Of a DNA stretch of 64,000 nt, positions 50,564 to 58,353 are shown piece by piece. Under the pieces are notes generated by a model. The model saw nothing but the letters and a program-made list of their open reading frames with translations. It was not told the DNA's origin and did no database searches. The first letter of the stretch is position 1, and each line of letters begins with the position of its first letter. Source of the stretch: Bacillota bacterium (lineage in GTDB: Bacteria; Bacillota; Clostridia; Christensenellales; Aristaeellaceae); contig JAEZQK010000021.1 in the NCBI GenBank assembly GCA_023413135.1, forward strand, positions 1 to 64,000. Direction: 5' to 3'. A program made the translations under genes and the position numbers.

Positions 50564-51148
50564 TTGAACAAAAAGTGGATTCTCACCATGCTGTGCGCGT
50601 TAGCGCTGGTGCTGCTGGGAGGCTGTGCAGGTGCCGAAGTCTTACCGTCCCCGTCGCCCGCAGCCACAACGTTGATGCCCAGCCCGTCAATTCTTCCCCC
50701 GATAGCGCCGGTTGCCAGCCCCAGCCCTGGCGCCGGAACGCCCACGACCACCGCGCCCGGAACAACGGGCGCGGCAATTACGACGATGGACGAGGCGAAA
50801 AAAGTATCCCAGGACCTCGAGACTGAGCTGGAAAAATTGAGCGAAGTTTCAGAAGCAGCCGTGGCGGCCGCGGGGGATACCGCCGTGGTTGGGCTCACGT
50901 TTGACAGCCAGTACAAAGGCGGCCTGACCCAGCGGATTACCGACATGGTCAACGACAGGGTCGGCACCGTCAATACCGCCGTCCAGAACATTGGCGTTAC
51001 CGCCCAGGCGGCCCAGGTAAAATCCGTTCAGGACCTGGCAGCCACCATGGAAAAGTCGGGAACAACGATGGCCACGCTGCAAACCCAGGTGGACGCGTTG
51101 TTTAAAACCATCACCGCTAACGCCGGCGGCGCTACCACGGCACCTTAA
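50564..51148 (+). CDS. lipoprotein, possibly YhcN/YlaJ sporulation family, TTG start
   Basis: A 194-aa exported lipoprotein. Signal peptide NKKWILTMLCALALVLLGGC with lipobox LLGGC at residues 18-22. A Pro/Ser/Thr-rich linker spans about residues 25-75. The C-terminal domain has DTAVVGLTFDSQYKGGLTQR, then ITDMVNDRVGTVNTA, which resembles the YhcN/YlaJ spore-membrane lipoprotein domain. The TTG at 50564 follows GAGGAGG by 8 nt. The family assignment is moderate. Confidence 0.75.
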   Translation: MNKKWILTMLCALALVLLGGCAGAEVLPSPSPAATTLMPSPSILPPIAPVASPSPGAGTPTTTAPGTTGAAITTMDEAKKVSQDLETELEKLSEVSEAAVAAAGDTAVVGLTFDSQYKGGLTQRITDMVNDRVGTVNTAVQNIGVTAQAAQVKSVQDLAATMEKSGTTMATLQTQVDALFKTITANAGGATTAP

Positions 51149-51197
51149 GGCGTACGAAGGGATGCTTCCAGCATCCCCCTTCGCGCGCCTTTTTTTG
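51149..51197 (+). terminator. intrinsic terminator
   Basis: GGCG, ACGAAGGG and GATGC pair with GCATC, CCCTTCG and GCGCC, with small bulges, then TTTTTTT. It follows the lipoprotein stop directly. Confidence 0.88.
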
Positions 51198-51379
51198 CTG
51201 GAATTAGATAGCCGCATAACCAAAGCAAAAAGAATATTGGCAACATAAATGCCTTGCCCAAGGAAAGAATGCGCAAACTCCGAGGCCTATTTTCCAAAGA
51301 AATTTTTTTCCCGTCCGTGAATCCATAGTCATATCCCCCTGACAGCGCTCATAGCTTATCCCAGAGGGGGAGATGAAAT

Positions 51380-51865
51380 ATGGATTATACGGTACGTGCA
51401 CAACGCTGGCATATGCTGGGCGCCGCGCCCTTGACGGCTGTAATGGCCGCGGTGGCTTTTGCGCTGGGACAAGCCGGCATCCCCGCCAGCATCTGGCGGC
51501 TGAACAGATGGGCGGCGGGACTATTGTTTGTCTGGTGGTTCCTGGGGATTGCCCTGGTAAGGCGGAACCCGCGCCCCTGGGCGACAGGCGTGCCACAGGC
51601 CGCGCGCCATGCCACGCGCATCCTGTGGGGCGCAGCCGTGGCCCAACTGGTCAGCACCCTGACGATGCTCGGGATGCACTATCTGTATAGCCTTATCCTG
51701 GGGCAGCAACACGTTTGGCTGGATACGCTGGTGGCATGCGGCGCATTGCTCTTCGGACAGGCGGCGGGTGTGAAATCGCTTGGTACGTTTTCCCGCCCCA
51801 AGCCATACCTGTACGGGGGCACCGCCATGCTTTGCGCCCTGTTCCTCCTGGCTGTACTTTCGTGA
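51380..51865 (+). CDS. unknown four-helix membrane protein
   Basis: A 161-aa protein of four predicted membrane helices (about residues 15-32, 42-58, 82-105, 140-160) with a short basic loop. No family recognised. The ribosome site is GGGGGAG. Its TGA stop lies inside the 5' arm of the hairpin at 51861, so the last residue before the stop is coded by the hairpin sequence. Confidence 0.72.
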   Translation: MDYTVRAQRWHMLGAAPLTAVMAAVAFALGQAGIPASIWRLNRWAAGLLFVWWFLGIALVRRNPRPWATGVPQAARHATRILWGAAVAQLVSTLTMLGMHYLYSLILGQQHVWLDTLVACGALLFGQAAGVKSLGTFSRPKPYLYGGTAMLCALFLLAVLS

Positions 51866-51893
51866 AAAATGACTGTGTCATTTTTCACGATTT
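51861..51893 (+). terminator. terminator hairpin with AAAATGAC core and embedded stop codon
   Basis: A 13-bp perfect stem, CGTGAAAAATGAC with its inverted copy, has a TGT loop and ATTTTG after it. The TGA at 51863-51865 ends the upstream gene. Confidence 0.85.
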
Positions 51894-52035
51894 TGCACTT
51901 TTCGCTTGTGAGTTGCGCTCACGGCCAGCGAAAAGTGTAGGGGCGCTTGCTCCGTAAGCGCCCCGCCCGGCAAAACCGGGCGATACGATTACAAACTAGG
52001 GAGCTTCGGCCCCCTCGTTGCTCCCCAAGAAAAAG
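51894..52035. repeat. multi-hairpin intergenic block, copy 3 (reverse order)
   Basis: CACTTTTCGC/GCGAAAAGTG around TGAGTTGCGCTCA; GGGGCGCTTGC/GTAAGCGCCCC; GCCCGG-CAAAA-CCGGGC; GATACGATTACAAA; CCCCCTCGTTGCTCCCC. These are the modules of 39610-39759 in opposite orientation. Confidence 0.75.
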
Positions 52036-52158
52036 GCCGGCGCATCGACTTGATACGCTGGCCTTCTAATACCGTTCAAAGCCATTAATCGCCGATTCAT
52101 TCAGCCGAATAGCCGGCAAGTGTTCCGGGAAAAGCGTTGCTGAAATAAACCGGCACAA

Positions 52159-52283
52159 GCGGGCGATTGATAATCGCCCCTACGAATGCGAAGAGTATAT
52201 TGACTTTTCTTCCGGCTCCCATATGCCCAGGCAAAGAAGTCAACAAACATACAGCGTCATAGGGGCGATTATTAATCGCCCGC
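52159..52283. repeat. REPIN-like element, copy 2 (GATTGATAATC type)
   Basis: Left arm GCGGGCGATTGATAATCGCC plus CCTAC (52159-52183); right arm near-inverted at 52258-52282. The interior GCGAAGAGTATATTG, then ACTTTTCTTCCGGCTC, matches copy 1 at 5755-5795. The remaining gap to 52385 shows no gene. Confidence 0.87.
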
Positions 52284-52385
52284 ATATCACCGGCTATCGA
52301 CAGGCTGGAGGAAGACATACTTATTCGATTACAGTTCTATCACTGAATTCATAGCAAAGAGTGCAGTTCAAAAAAGGATTACGTA

Positions 52386-53165
52386 TTACATCCCCATGCT
52401 CTCATATTTCCTGATCCCCCTGTAAAACACCGCCCTTGCCAGCAAAAAGTACGCAGCGCTCACCGCCATGGTCAAAAGTATATACAAAAGAGTCCGTTCC
52501 CCGGAAAGCACCAGGCAGGGCACATACCCGATAAACGCATAGGGAATCAATCCAAACAGCACTACCTGCATGAACAGGGGGTATACCTTCACCGGATACT
52601 TGGCATATTCGCCGATGCTGTACATCGTATATGGGATGTTCAATTGCCCCCCGGCTTTAAGCCAGAACACATTGCACGCTCCTATAAGATAGCTGGATGC
52701 CCGCACCGCCGTTCCGCACACGATAAACAGCAGGCTAAGCATGATGGCCGGCAGCGTCAGCGTATGAAGTGCGGTCAGCGCCAAAAAAAGGCCTAAAAAT
52801 CCGATGCCCAGCACCCCTACCCCCTGCAGCCCTACCTCATGGGAAAGAATCTGGTACAGCGGCGATACCGGGCGGGAAAGCATCACGTCCAGCTCTCCGC
52901 CAAACACCAGCCGCGGTATGTACCAGATGCCGTCGAAAAAAATGTTGCTCATCCCTTCGGTAATAAACATGAAGGACATGATCAAATACACCTGGCCTTC
53001 GGTGAAGCCCGCAATTTCGGGCACGTTGCGGTACAGAACAAAGGCCACGCCCATCATCAGCGCCCGCATCACAAAACCCGCAACCGCCATCATCCAGAAA
53101 TTGAAACGGTACTCCATGGCGGTTTTCAGGTATTGCGATTTGATCATCCAATAAGTTTTCAGCAT
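52386..53165 (-). CDS. ABC-2 type exporter permease
   Basis: A 259-aa permease with six predicted membrane helices. The stretch FGGELDVMLSRPVSPLYQILSHE after helix 2 is typical of the ABC-2/DUF990 permeases that travel with COG4586 ATPases. It lies 2 nt after the second permease, so the two are cotranslated. The exported substrate is unknown; related systems are linked to drug or peptide export. Confidence 0.88.
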   Translation of the reverse strand: MLKTYWMIKSQYLKTAMEYRFNFWMMAVAGFVMRALMMGVAFVLYRNVPEIAGFTEGQVYLIMSFMFITEGMSNIFFDGIWYIPRLVFGGELDVMLSRPVSPLYQILSHEVGLQGVGVLGIGFLGLFLALTALHTLTLPAIMLSLLFIVCGTAVRASSYLIGACNVFWLKAGGQLNIPYTMYSIGEYAKYPVKVYPLFMQVVLFGLIPYAFIGYVPCLVLSGERTLLYILLTMAVSAAYFLLARAVFYRGIRKYESMGM

Positions 53166-53167
53166 GT

Positions 53168-53965
53168 TCAGCCCCCCGCAAAGGAAACGGTCCTGCGTAC
53201 CCTTTCATACAGCGCCTGATGAATAAGGTAAAATATAGCCGCCCAGGCCAGCTGCAATAGGATGGTCAGCCAAACCGGAAGAAAAAGTTCCTGATGTAAG
53301 AATAGCGCCACCGGCGTCTGCACCATCAGTGGAAAGGGTGTCAGCCATGCTATGGTCTTCATGATTCCAGGGAATAAGGCCACCGGAATCAGCGCGCCGG
53401 AGAAAAATTCCATCAGCGCCGTACGCACCCAGCTTAGTCCTAAGTGGCTGGTAGTGAAAAAGCACAGAAGGCTAAAGCAGCTTACCATCATCATCCGAAG
53501 CAAAAGCCCCAGCGTAAGGCTTAATATGGCCACAGGCAGCGCGCCTGCATCAGGCATGGCAAAGCTTTGTGGGAATAGCAGGAACACAGCCGCCGTCACA
53601 ATGCCGTTGATTAACGCCTGGGGGATGATATACCCCGTCATATCCGCCAGGGACTGGCTCAAAAATGATACCGGCTTTAGGTACCGTGATACCACCTTGC
53701 CAGAGCGGATCTCTCTGGAAAGCATATTCTCGGTGGACCAGGTTAGCAAATTGTTGATGAAAAAAGAAATGAGGATGTAGGCATACATGTCTTTGGATGT
53801 AAATCCGCCGATCTCCCCGCCGCCCCCTGTGATATACAGGCTGCGCCAGAGCATGAACTGCCCAAGCAATAAAATCAGCGGCGTCACCATAGAAAAGAAA
53901 AACGCAGCCCGGTAAAACAGCGCGCTTTGCATAGTCATGGATACAAGCTTGGCGAATGGTTTCAT
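53168..53965 (-). CDS. ABC-2 type exporter permease
   Basis: A 265-aa permease with six membrane helices. The loop MLSREIRSGKVVSRYLKPVSFL corresponds to the coupling region of its partner at 52386. The start overlaps the ATPase stop by 4 nt. Together with the ATPase and the downstream permease it forms a heterodimeric ABC-2 exporter. Confidence 0.88.
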   Translation of the reverse strand: MKPFAKLVSMTMQSALFYRAAFFFSMVTPLILLLGQFMLWRSLYITGGGGEIGGFTSKDMYAYILISFFINNLLTWSTENMLSREIRSGKVVSRYLKPVSFLSQSLADMTGYIIPQALINGIVTAAVFLLFPQSFAMPDAGALPVAILSLTLGLLLRMMMVSCFSLLCFFTTSHLGLSWVRTALMEFFSGALIPVALFPGIMKTIAWLTPFPLMVQTPVALFLHQELFLPVWLTILLQLAWAAIFYLIHQALYERVRRTVSFAGG

Positions 53966-54948
53966 TGCTTTGCACCCGCCGCAAAGATCTGCGATACCAC
54001 CTGGTCAATGCCCGGCTCGTTCACCGTGATGTCCTTGATGTCATAGCACCGGGACACCAAATCCAGCATCTCCCTGGGGCTGTAATCCGCCGTGTCAAAG
54101 GCGATGCGGGTGGAAAGCCCATCCAAAGTCATCTTTGCCTTGGGAATGAGGGGGGCGATCGCTTCCAGCGCAGGTCCTTCCACACAGATCAGGCGCCCGG
54201 AAGCGTACCTGTGCTTGAGCTTATCAAGCGCCCCCTGGTAATACACCCTGCCCTTTGATAAAACCAGGGCGTTATCACATATCTGCTCAATGTCGTTTAG
54301 GTCGTGGCTGGTTAATAGCACCGAAACGCCGTTTTCCCGGTTCATTTTGCGTATGAACTGACGAATGGCAAACTTCACATTGATATCCAGGCCGATGGTA
54401 GGCTCGTCCAGGTATAGCAGCTGCGGCCCGTGCAGAAAGATCAGCCCGATATCCGCCTTCATGCGCTGGCCAAGGGACAGCCGCCGGGCGGGCGAACTCA
54501 GTATCGGCTCCAAGTCAAGCAGCTCCGTCACCATGCGCATGTTCTTATCGAACAAGGCGGCATCCATTTTGTATAAAACCTTGATGGCGTTGTAGCTTTC
54601 AATGACAGGGATATCCCACCATAAATTCGTTTTCTGGCCGAAGATGACGCCGATTTTTTTCAAGTACTGGGCATGATGTTTCATGGGGCTCTGGCCGTAT
54701 ACCGTCACGCTGCCATCGGTCGGGGTCAGGATGCCCACCAGCATTTTGATCAGGGTGGATTTTCCCGCCCCATTTTCGCCGATGCAGGCCAGGGATTCCC
54801 CTTCCTCCATGGAAAAGGTCACCTGATCCACCGCCACCTTTTCGGTCCATTCCGTTTTAACAAGGCTTTTCAAAGCGCCTTTCAGCCCCGGCTGCTTTAT
54901 GTTCTGACGGTAGATTTTCGTAAGACCGTTTGCCTCAATCAGCGGCAT
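53962..54948 (-). CDS. ABC-2 exporter ATPase (COG4586 type)
   Basis: A 328-aa ATPase. Walker A is GENGAGKST, Q-loop FGQKTNLWW (typical of this group), signature LSLGQRMKAD with Leu-Ser-Leu-Gly, Walker B LLYLDEPTIGLD and His switch LTSHDLNDIE. An N-terminal extension (YRQNIKQPGLKGALKSLVKTEW) is also characteristic. A C-terminal domain of about 90 aa follows. It heads the three-gene exporter operon. Confidence 0.92.
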   Translation of the reverse strand: MPLIEANGLTKIYRQNIKQPGLKGALKSLVKTEWTEKVAVDQVTFSMEEGESLACIGENGAGKSTLIKMLVGILTPTDGSVTVYGQSPMKHHAQYLKKIGVIFGQKTNLWWDIPVIESYNAIKVLYKMDAALFDKNMRMVTELLDLEPILSSPARRLSLGQRMKADIGLIFLHGPQLLYLDEPTIGLDINVKFAIRQFIRKMNRENGVSVLLTSHDLNDIEQICDNALVLSKGRVYYQGALDKLKHRYASGRLICVEGPALEAIAPLIPKAKMTLDGLSTRIAFDTADYSPREMLDLVSRCYDIKDITVNEPGIDQVVSQIFAAGAKQ

Positions 54949-54998
54949 ATAAACCAGCCTTTCATTTGTTGCTGTATAATAAAGAGTGAATTGGAAAT

Positions 54999-55027
54999 AT
55001 TATACCGTAATATATCGTCAATGTCGA
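54999..55027 (-). promoter_or_regulatory. promoter of the ABC-2 exporter operon
   Basis: Minus-strand -35 TCGACA (55022-55027), 17-bp spacer and -10 TATAAT (54999-55004). Confidence 0.75.
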
Positions 55028-55054
55028 CCCATTCAAAATTGAGGTATCATCTTT

Positions 55055-56515
55055 TTAGGCAAGCAGAGACTTGCTTTCTCGCTGATTAGAAGGAAATAAG
55101 CTTCCCTTGATAGTGCATGTCTTTACGCCAAACGTGACGTTTATGTGGTAGTTGAGGTTTATACTATCTTTGTCAAGGCAGATTAGATAAGTTACTTCAT
55201 AAGGGGTCTCAATGTAGTACACGGTGAGCAGTAGCGTATTTGCATCTTGCCAAGAAGCAAATGATACATACTCTTGCAAATGTATTTGAACATCCTTAAT
55301 GAAATAGTCAGAACCCTGCGATGGCTTGGTGAAATCAAACAGCAGGTTACTCGCTTGCCTATCCGTATACGCTAAGACAACAAGAAGACAATGGCAATCA
55401 TCCTGCTTGAAATGTACTTTGCACAGATTAAGTTCGTTATCATCAAATATATAGGTATGCCCGTTAATGATAGGAGCATCAAATGGAATAGCCCTTTGAG
55501 CAGGAAGTGAGTAAGATATAGACTCCAAACGGTTTTGCAAGTCGCAAAAACGGATAGGCTTATTGAATTTTATATCTGATGTAAACAAGGAATCAAATAA
55601 ATCAATTACATCATCCCAATTGTTTTTTCTGGAGGAGACCACAAGGACCGCACTTTTATTCGGCGAGACATAGCAAAGCTGACCGAAAGAGCCCTCATGA
55701 TAAAAGCTTCCATCATGATCTATACACATGTGGAATCCATAGCCATTTTTGTGCCGTTTTGTTTCAAGTTTCCGGTTATCGCTTTGCTCAGTCAACGCCA
55801 TAGATAGATATTTCTCAGAAACAATTCTTTTACCTTTGTAGATACCCCGATTTAAAAGCATGTAACCAAATCTCACAACAGCTTCAGGTGTAAGGCCAAG
55901 TCCCATCCCACCACAGGTTATGCCCTGTTTACAGACTTCCCATGTCATATCCGTAGCCCCGAGGGGAATCACCAGATTTGCTTTAACAAAATCAAAAAAG
56001 CTTAAGCCGGAGGTTTTTTCGACAATGGCGGCAAGCATATGGGAAGCATGCGTACTGTATCGGTAATATGTTCCGGGTTCATGAGAAAACTCTTGTGCCA
56101 AGAACGCTTTAACCCAATCTTCCTGTGGGAATAGCTGCGCATATGTATTTTCATGAATGCCAGATGTCATACTGAGCAAATGCCTAACACGCATCTTACT
56201 CAGGTTTTCAGATATTGTTTCTGGCAGTTTGTCAGGAAAAAAGGATATGACAAAATCGTCCAGTGAGAAAAGGCCAAGGTCACAAGCGATCCCTACTCCA
56301 ATGCCTGTAAATGCTTTTGTTGTTGAAAACCAAAGCTGGCGGCAGGCTGGCTTGTAAGGCTTTCTACAATAGTTCAAGATGCAGTAACCGTTTACAACCA
56401 GCATCATACTGGTTACTTCCAACTCTTGTTGTTCCAGTTCATCAAGCATTGTCCAAATAGCGGATGATGAGACACCCTGATTTTCAGGCAGACTTTCGGG
56501 GAAGACGCTATGCAT
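55055..56515 (-). CDS. beta-lactamase-family (class C-like) serine hydrolase, AT-rich
   Basis: A 486-aa protein of the serine beta-lactamase/esterase superfamily. The nucleophile lies in STTKAFTG (S-x-x-K) near residue 69. A Tyr is placed as YRYSTHASH near residue 153, and HEGSFGQ near 272 stands where the third motif is expected. No signal peptide is visible. The C-terminal 150 residues are an extra beta domain. Such proteins are esterases or peptidases more often than true beta-lactamases. The base composition is clearly more AT-rich than both neighbours, with AT-ending codons, which suggests recent acquisition. Confidence 0.85.
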   Translation of the reverse strand: MHSVFPESLPENQGVSSSAIWTMLDELEQQELEVTSMMLVVNGYCILNYCRKPYKPACRQLWFSTTKAFTGIGVGIACDLGLFSLDDFVISFFPDKLPETISENLSKMRVRHLLSMTSGIHENTYAQLFPQEDWVKAFLAQEFSHEPGTYYRYSTHASHMLAAIVEKTSGLSFFDFVKANLVIPLGATDMTWEVCKQGITCGGMGLGLTPEAVVRFGYMLLNRGIYKGKRIVSEKYLSMALTEQSDNRKLETKRHKNGYGFHMCIDHDGSFYHEGSFGQLCYVSPNKSAVLVVSSRKNNWDDVIDLFDSLFTSDIKFNKPIRFCDLQNRLESISYSLPAQRAIPFDAPIINGHTYIFDDNELNLCKVHFKQDDCHCLLVVLAYTDRQASNLLFDFTKPSQGSDYFIKDVQIHLQEYVSFASWQDANTLLLTVYYIETPYEVTYLICLDKDSINLNYHINVTFGVKTCTIKGSLFPSNQRESKSLLA

Positions 56516-56701
56516 GACAGCCCTTCCTTTTTTCGCGGTATTGGTTCATTGGATGACAGCGTTCGGAGCTTGCATGTATTCTATGTGCTAGCGTTCATCG
56601 ATGCATTTATATAGGGTATTATTCCCGAACTTGGGCATGCGGCAAGAAAACCGTAAAAGTTCATTGAAAAATGGATACGCAGCTTACTGCGCACCCGTTT
56701 T

Positions 56702-57595
56702 TTAATGAAACAGTGTTACTTCCGGATCTCCATCCGCGCCCACTTCCTCAAGGATCACCGGACCTTCGGGGAGTGGACCTTGGTCGGCGGCCTGGCCTTG
56801 GTCAGCACTTTGAGCTTGTTCGGCATTTTGACCCTGTTCGGCAGCCGGATTTTGCTCCGGCATCTGGCTTGCGTCGCCGCCGGATCCCTCAAAATTGCTT
56901 TTGACCTGCTGCCACTCCGTGGTAAACTCCTCCAGGGTCAGCCCGTTGTCCGTCATATACCGGGCCGCCTCGACACCCACATAGCGCAAATGCCAGGGCT
57001 CATAGATGATTTTAGTGATATCTTCCTTGCCTTCGGGGTAGCGGATGACAAAGCCGTATTCCGCGCAGTGGGCGGCCATCCACTGGGCCTCGGACGTTTT
57101 GGCAAAGCCGGAATTTAGTTTTCTGTCGCTCCACTCTTTGCTGACAACGTCGATGCCAAGACCCGTCTGATGGTCGCTGGCGCCGGGGTAGGCCACCACG
57201 CCGTCATCCTTGCCATTGTTTTGTTCCAGTCGGTTCCTATACATGCTGTTCTGTGTCTGGTAGCTGCGGTAGCCGCTTTTGGCGTACAGCGTCACGCCGT
57301 CGCCGGATGCCGCGGCAAACATAGCGTCCAGTGCGTCGGAAACGAACTGACTCATTTGAATGGCGGAGCTGGAGGTTTTTTTCACCTTGATCTTCACAAG
57401 GTCCTGCGGCTTATAGTCGGAAGGAAGCAGGTTATCCGTGTTCACCAGACGGATGTATTCCTTTTGAAGTTCGTTCAGGGATACGGGATAAGTCCATGAA
57501 GCTGAATTTTCCTGTTCAAGCTCCTGTGCGGAGGCGCAGCCTCCAACAAAAAGCATGGTTAGGCACAGCGCCGTCAGCAGCCATTTCTTCCCCAC
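56702..57595 (-). CDS. VanY-type D-alanyl-D-alanine carboxypeptidase lipoprotein, GTG start
   Basis: A 297-aa exported zinc peptidase of family M15B. Signal peptide GKKWLLTALCLTMLFVGGC with lipobox at Cys21. Zinc ligands are in SDHQTGLGIDV and EPWHLRYVG. The C-terminal 45 residues are a Gln/Ala/Pro-rich low-complexity tail (AEQGQNAEQAQSADQGQAAD). The GTG at 57595 gives the lipoprotein start; the longer frame is unlikely. It trims peptidoglycan peptides. It lies 22 nt after a second M15 gene. Confidence 0.88.
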   Translation of the reverse strand: MGKKWLLTALCLTMLFVGGCASAQELEQENSASWTYPVSLNELQKEYIRLVNTDNLLPSDYKPQDLVKIKVKKTSSSAIQMSQFVSDALDAMFAAASGDGVTLYAKSGYRSYQTQNSMYRNRLEQNNGKDDGVVAYPGASDHQTGLGIDVVSKEWSDRKLNSGFAKTSEAQWMAAHCAEYGFVIRYPEGKEDITKIIYEPWHLRYVGVEAARYMTDNGLTLEEFTTEWQQVKSNFEGSGGDASQMPEQNPAAEQGQNAEQAQSADQGQAADQGPLPEGPVILEEVGADGDPEVTLFH

Positions 57596-57617
57596 CAGTT
57601 TGCACGCTCCTTTTTCA

Positions 57618-58319
57618 CTATGGTTCCAGTATATCCAAAATGGCCTCCACCTGCAAGGATTCCACATAGGTTTCCATAGGAATTTGTTGCGTATACATGG
57701 CCGTGGCATGATCGACGCCCACATACCTTACATGCCATGGCTCATATTTGTAGCCGGTAATCTCTTCCCAATCCTGCTGGTAGCGTATAATGAAACCAAA
57801 GCGGTGGGCATTGTCCTTCAGCCATTTCCCGGCCTTTGTTTTCCCGAAGGAACCATTCAGACCGCTGGATACACCCTTGGCGCCCACGTCCATGGCCAGG
57901 CCCAACTGATGCTCGCTAGACCCGGGCGGCGCCACATACTCCTGCGCCTTCTTCTCACTTCCGGTGGACTTGACCTTGTTGCCGTATATGGTCTGCTGTT
58001 TGGAAAAATTCCGGTAGCCCGATACCGTGAGGAAGGTGATCTTCGCTTCCTTTTTGGCTGTTGCGAACATTTCCTCCAATGCCTTGGCAGCGTCCGGCCG
58101 CATGCGCCGCGTGGTGCCTTGCACCTGCGCATCTACCGTCTCGGGCACATAAGCCTCAGATATTTCCTGCTGCCGGTTTACCAAAAAAATCTGCCCTTCC
58201 ACATCCATGTGGGGCATTCCTTTATCCATAGAGCCTTCCATTAAGGATGCGGCGAGGGCGATTGTCGCGACAAGCTGCCGGATGAGCAAACCATCCACCT
58301 CTTTCGCCAGTATCTTCAT
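57618..58319 (-). CDS. VanY-type D-alanyl-D-alanine carboxypeptidase
   Basis: A 233-aa M15B peptidase, paralogue of its downstream neighbour. Zinc motifs are SSEHQLGLAMDV and EPWHVRYVG; the SGYRNFSKQQTIY segment is conserved between the two. A weak hydrophobic anchor (residues 10-27) could be a signal. No good ribosome site precedes the ATG at 58319, and an internal start near 58229 with GGAAGG is an alternative. It lies 34 nt after hflX. Confidence 0.85.
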   Translation of the reverse strand: MKILAKEVDGLLIRQLVATIALAASLMEGSMDKGMPHMDVEGQIFLVNRQQEISEAYVPETVDAQVQGTTRRMRPDAAKALEEMFATAKKEAKITFLTVSGYRNFSKQQTIYGNKVKSTGSEKKAQEYVAPPGSSEHQLGLAMDVGAKGVSSGLNGSFGKTKAGKWLKDNAHRFGFIIRYQQDWEEITGYKYEPWHVRYVGVDHATAMYTQQIPMETYVESLQVEAILDILEP

Positions 58320-58353
58320 TTATATTTGACGTATAAAACAGGGAAATCCTTCC

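Noticed and set aside
55055..56515. True class C beta-lactamase
   Set aside because: The S-x-x-K motif is present, but there is no signal peptide or clear KTG motif and the protein is too long, so a general serine hydrolase is safer.
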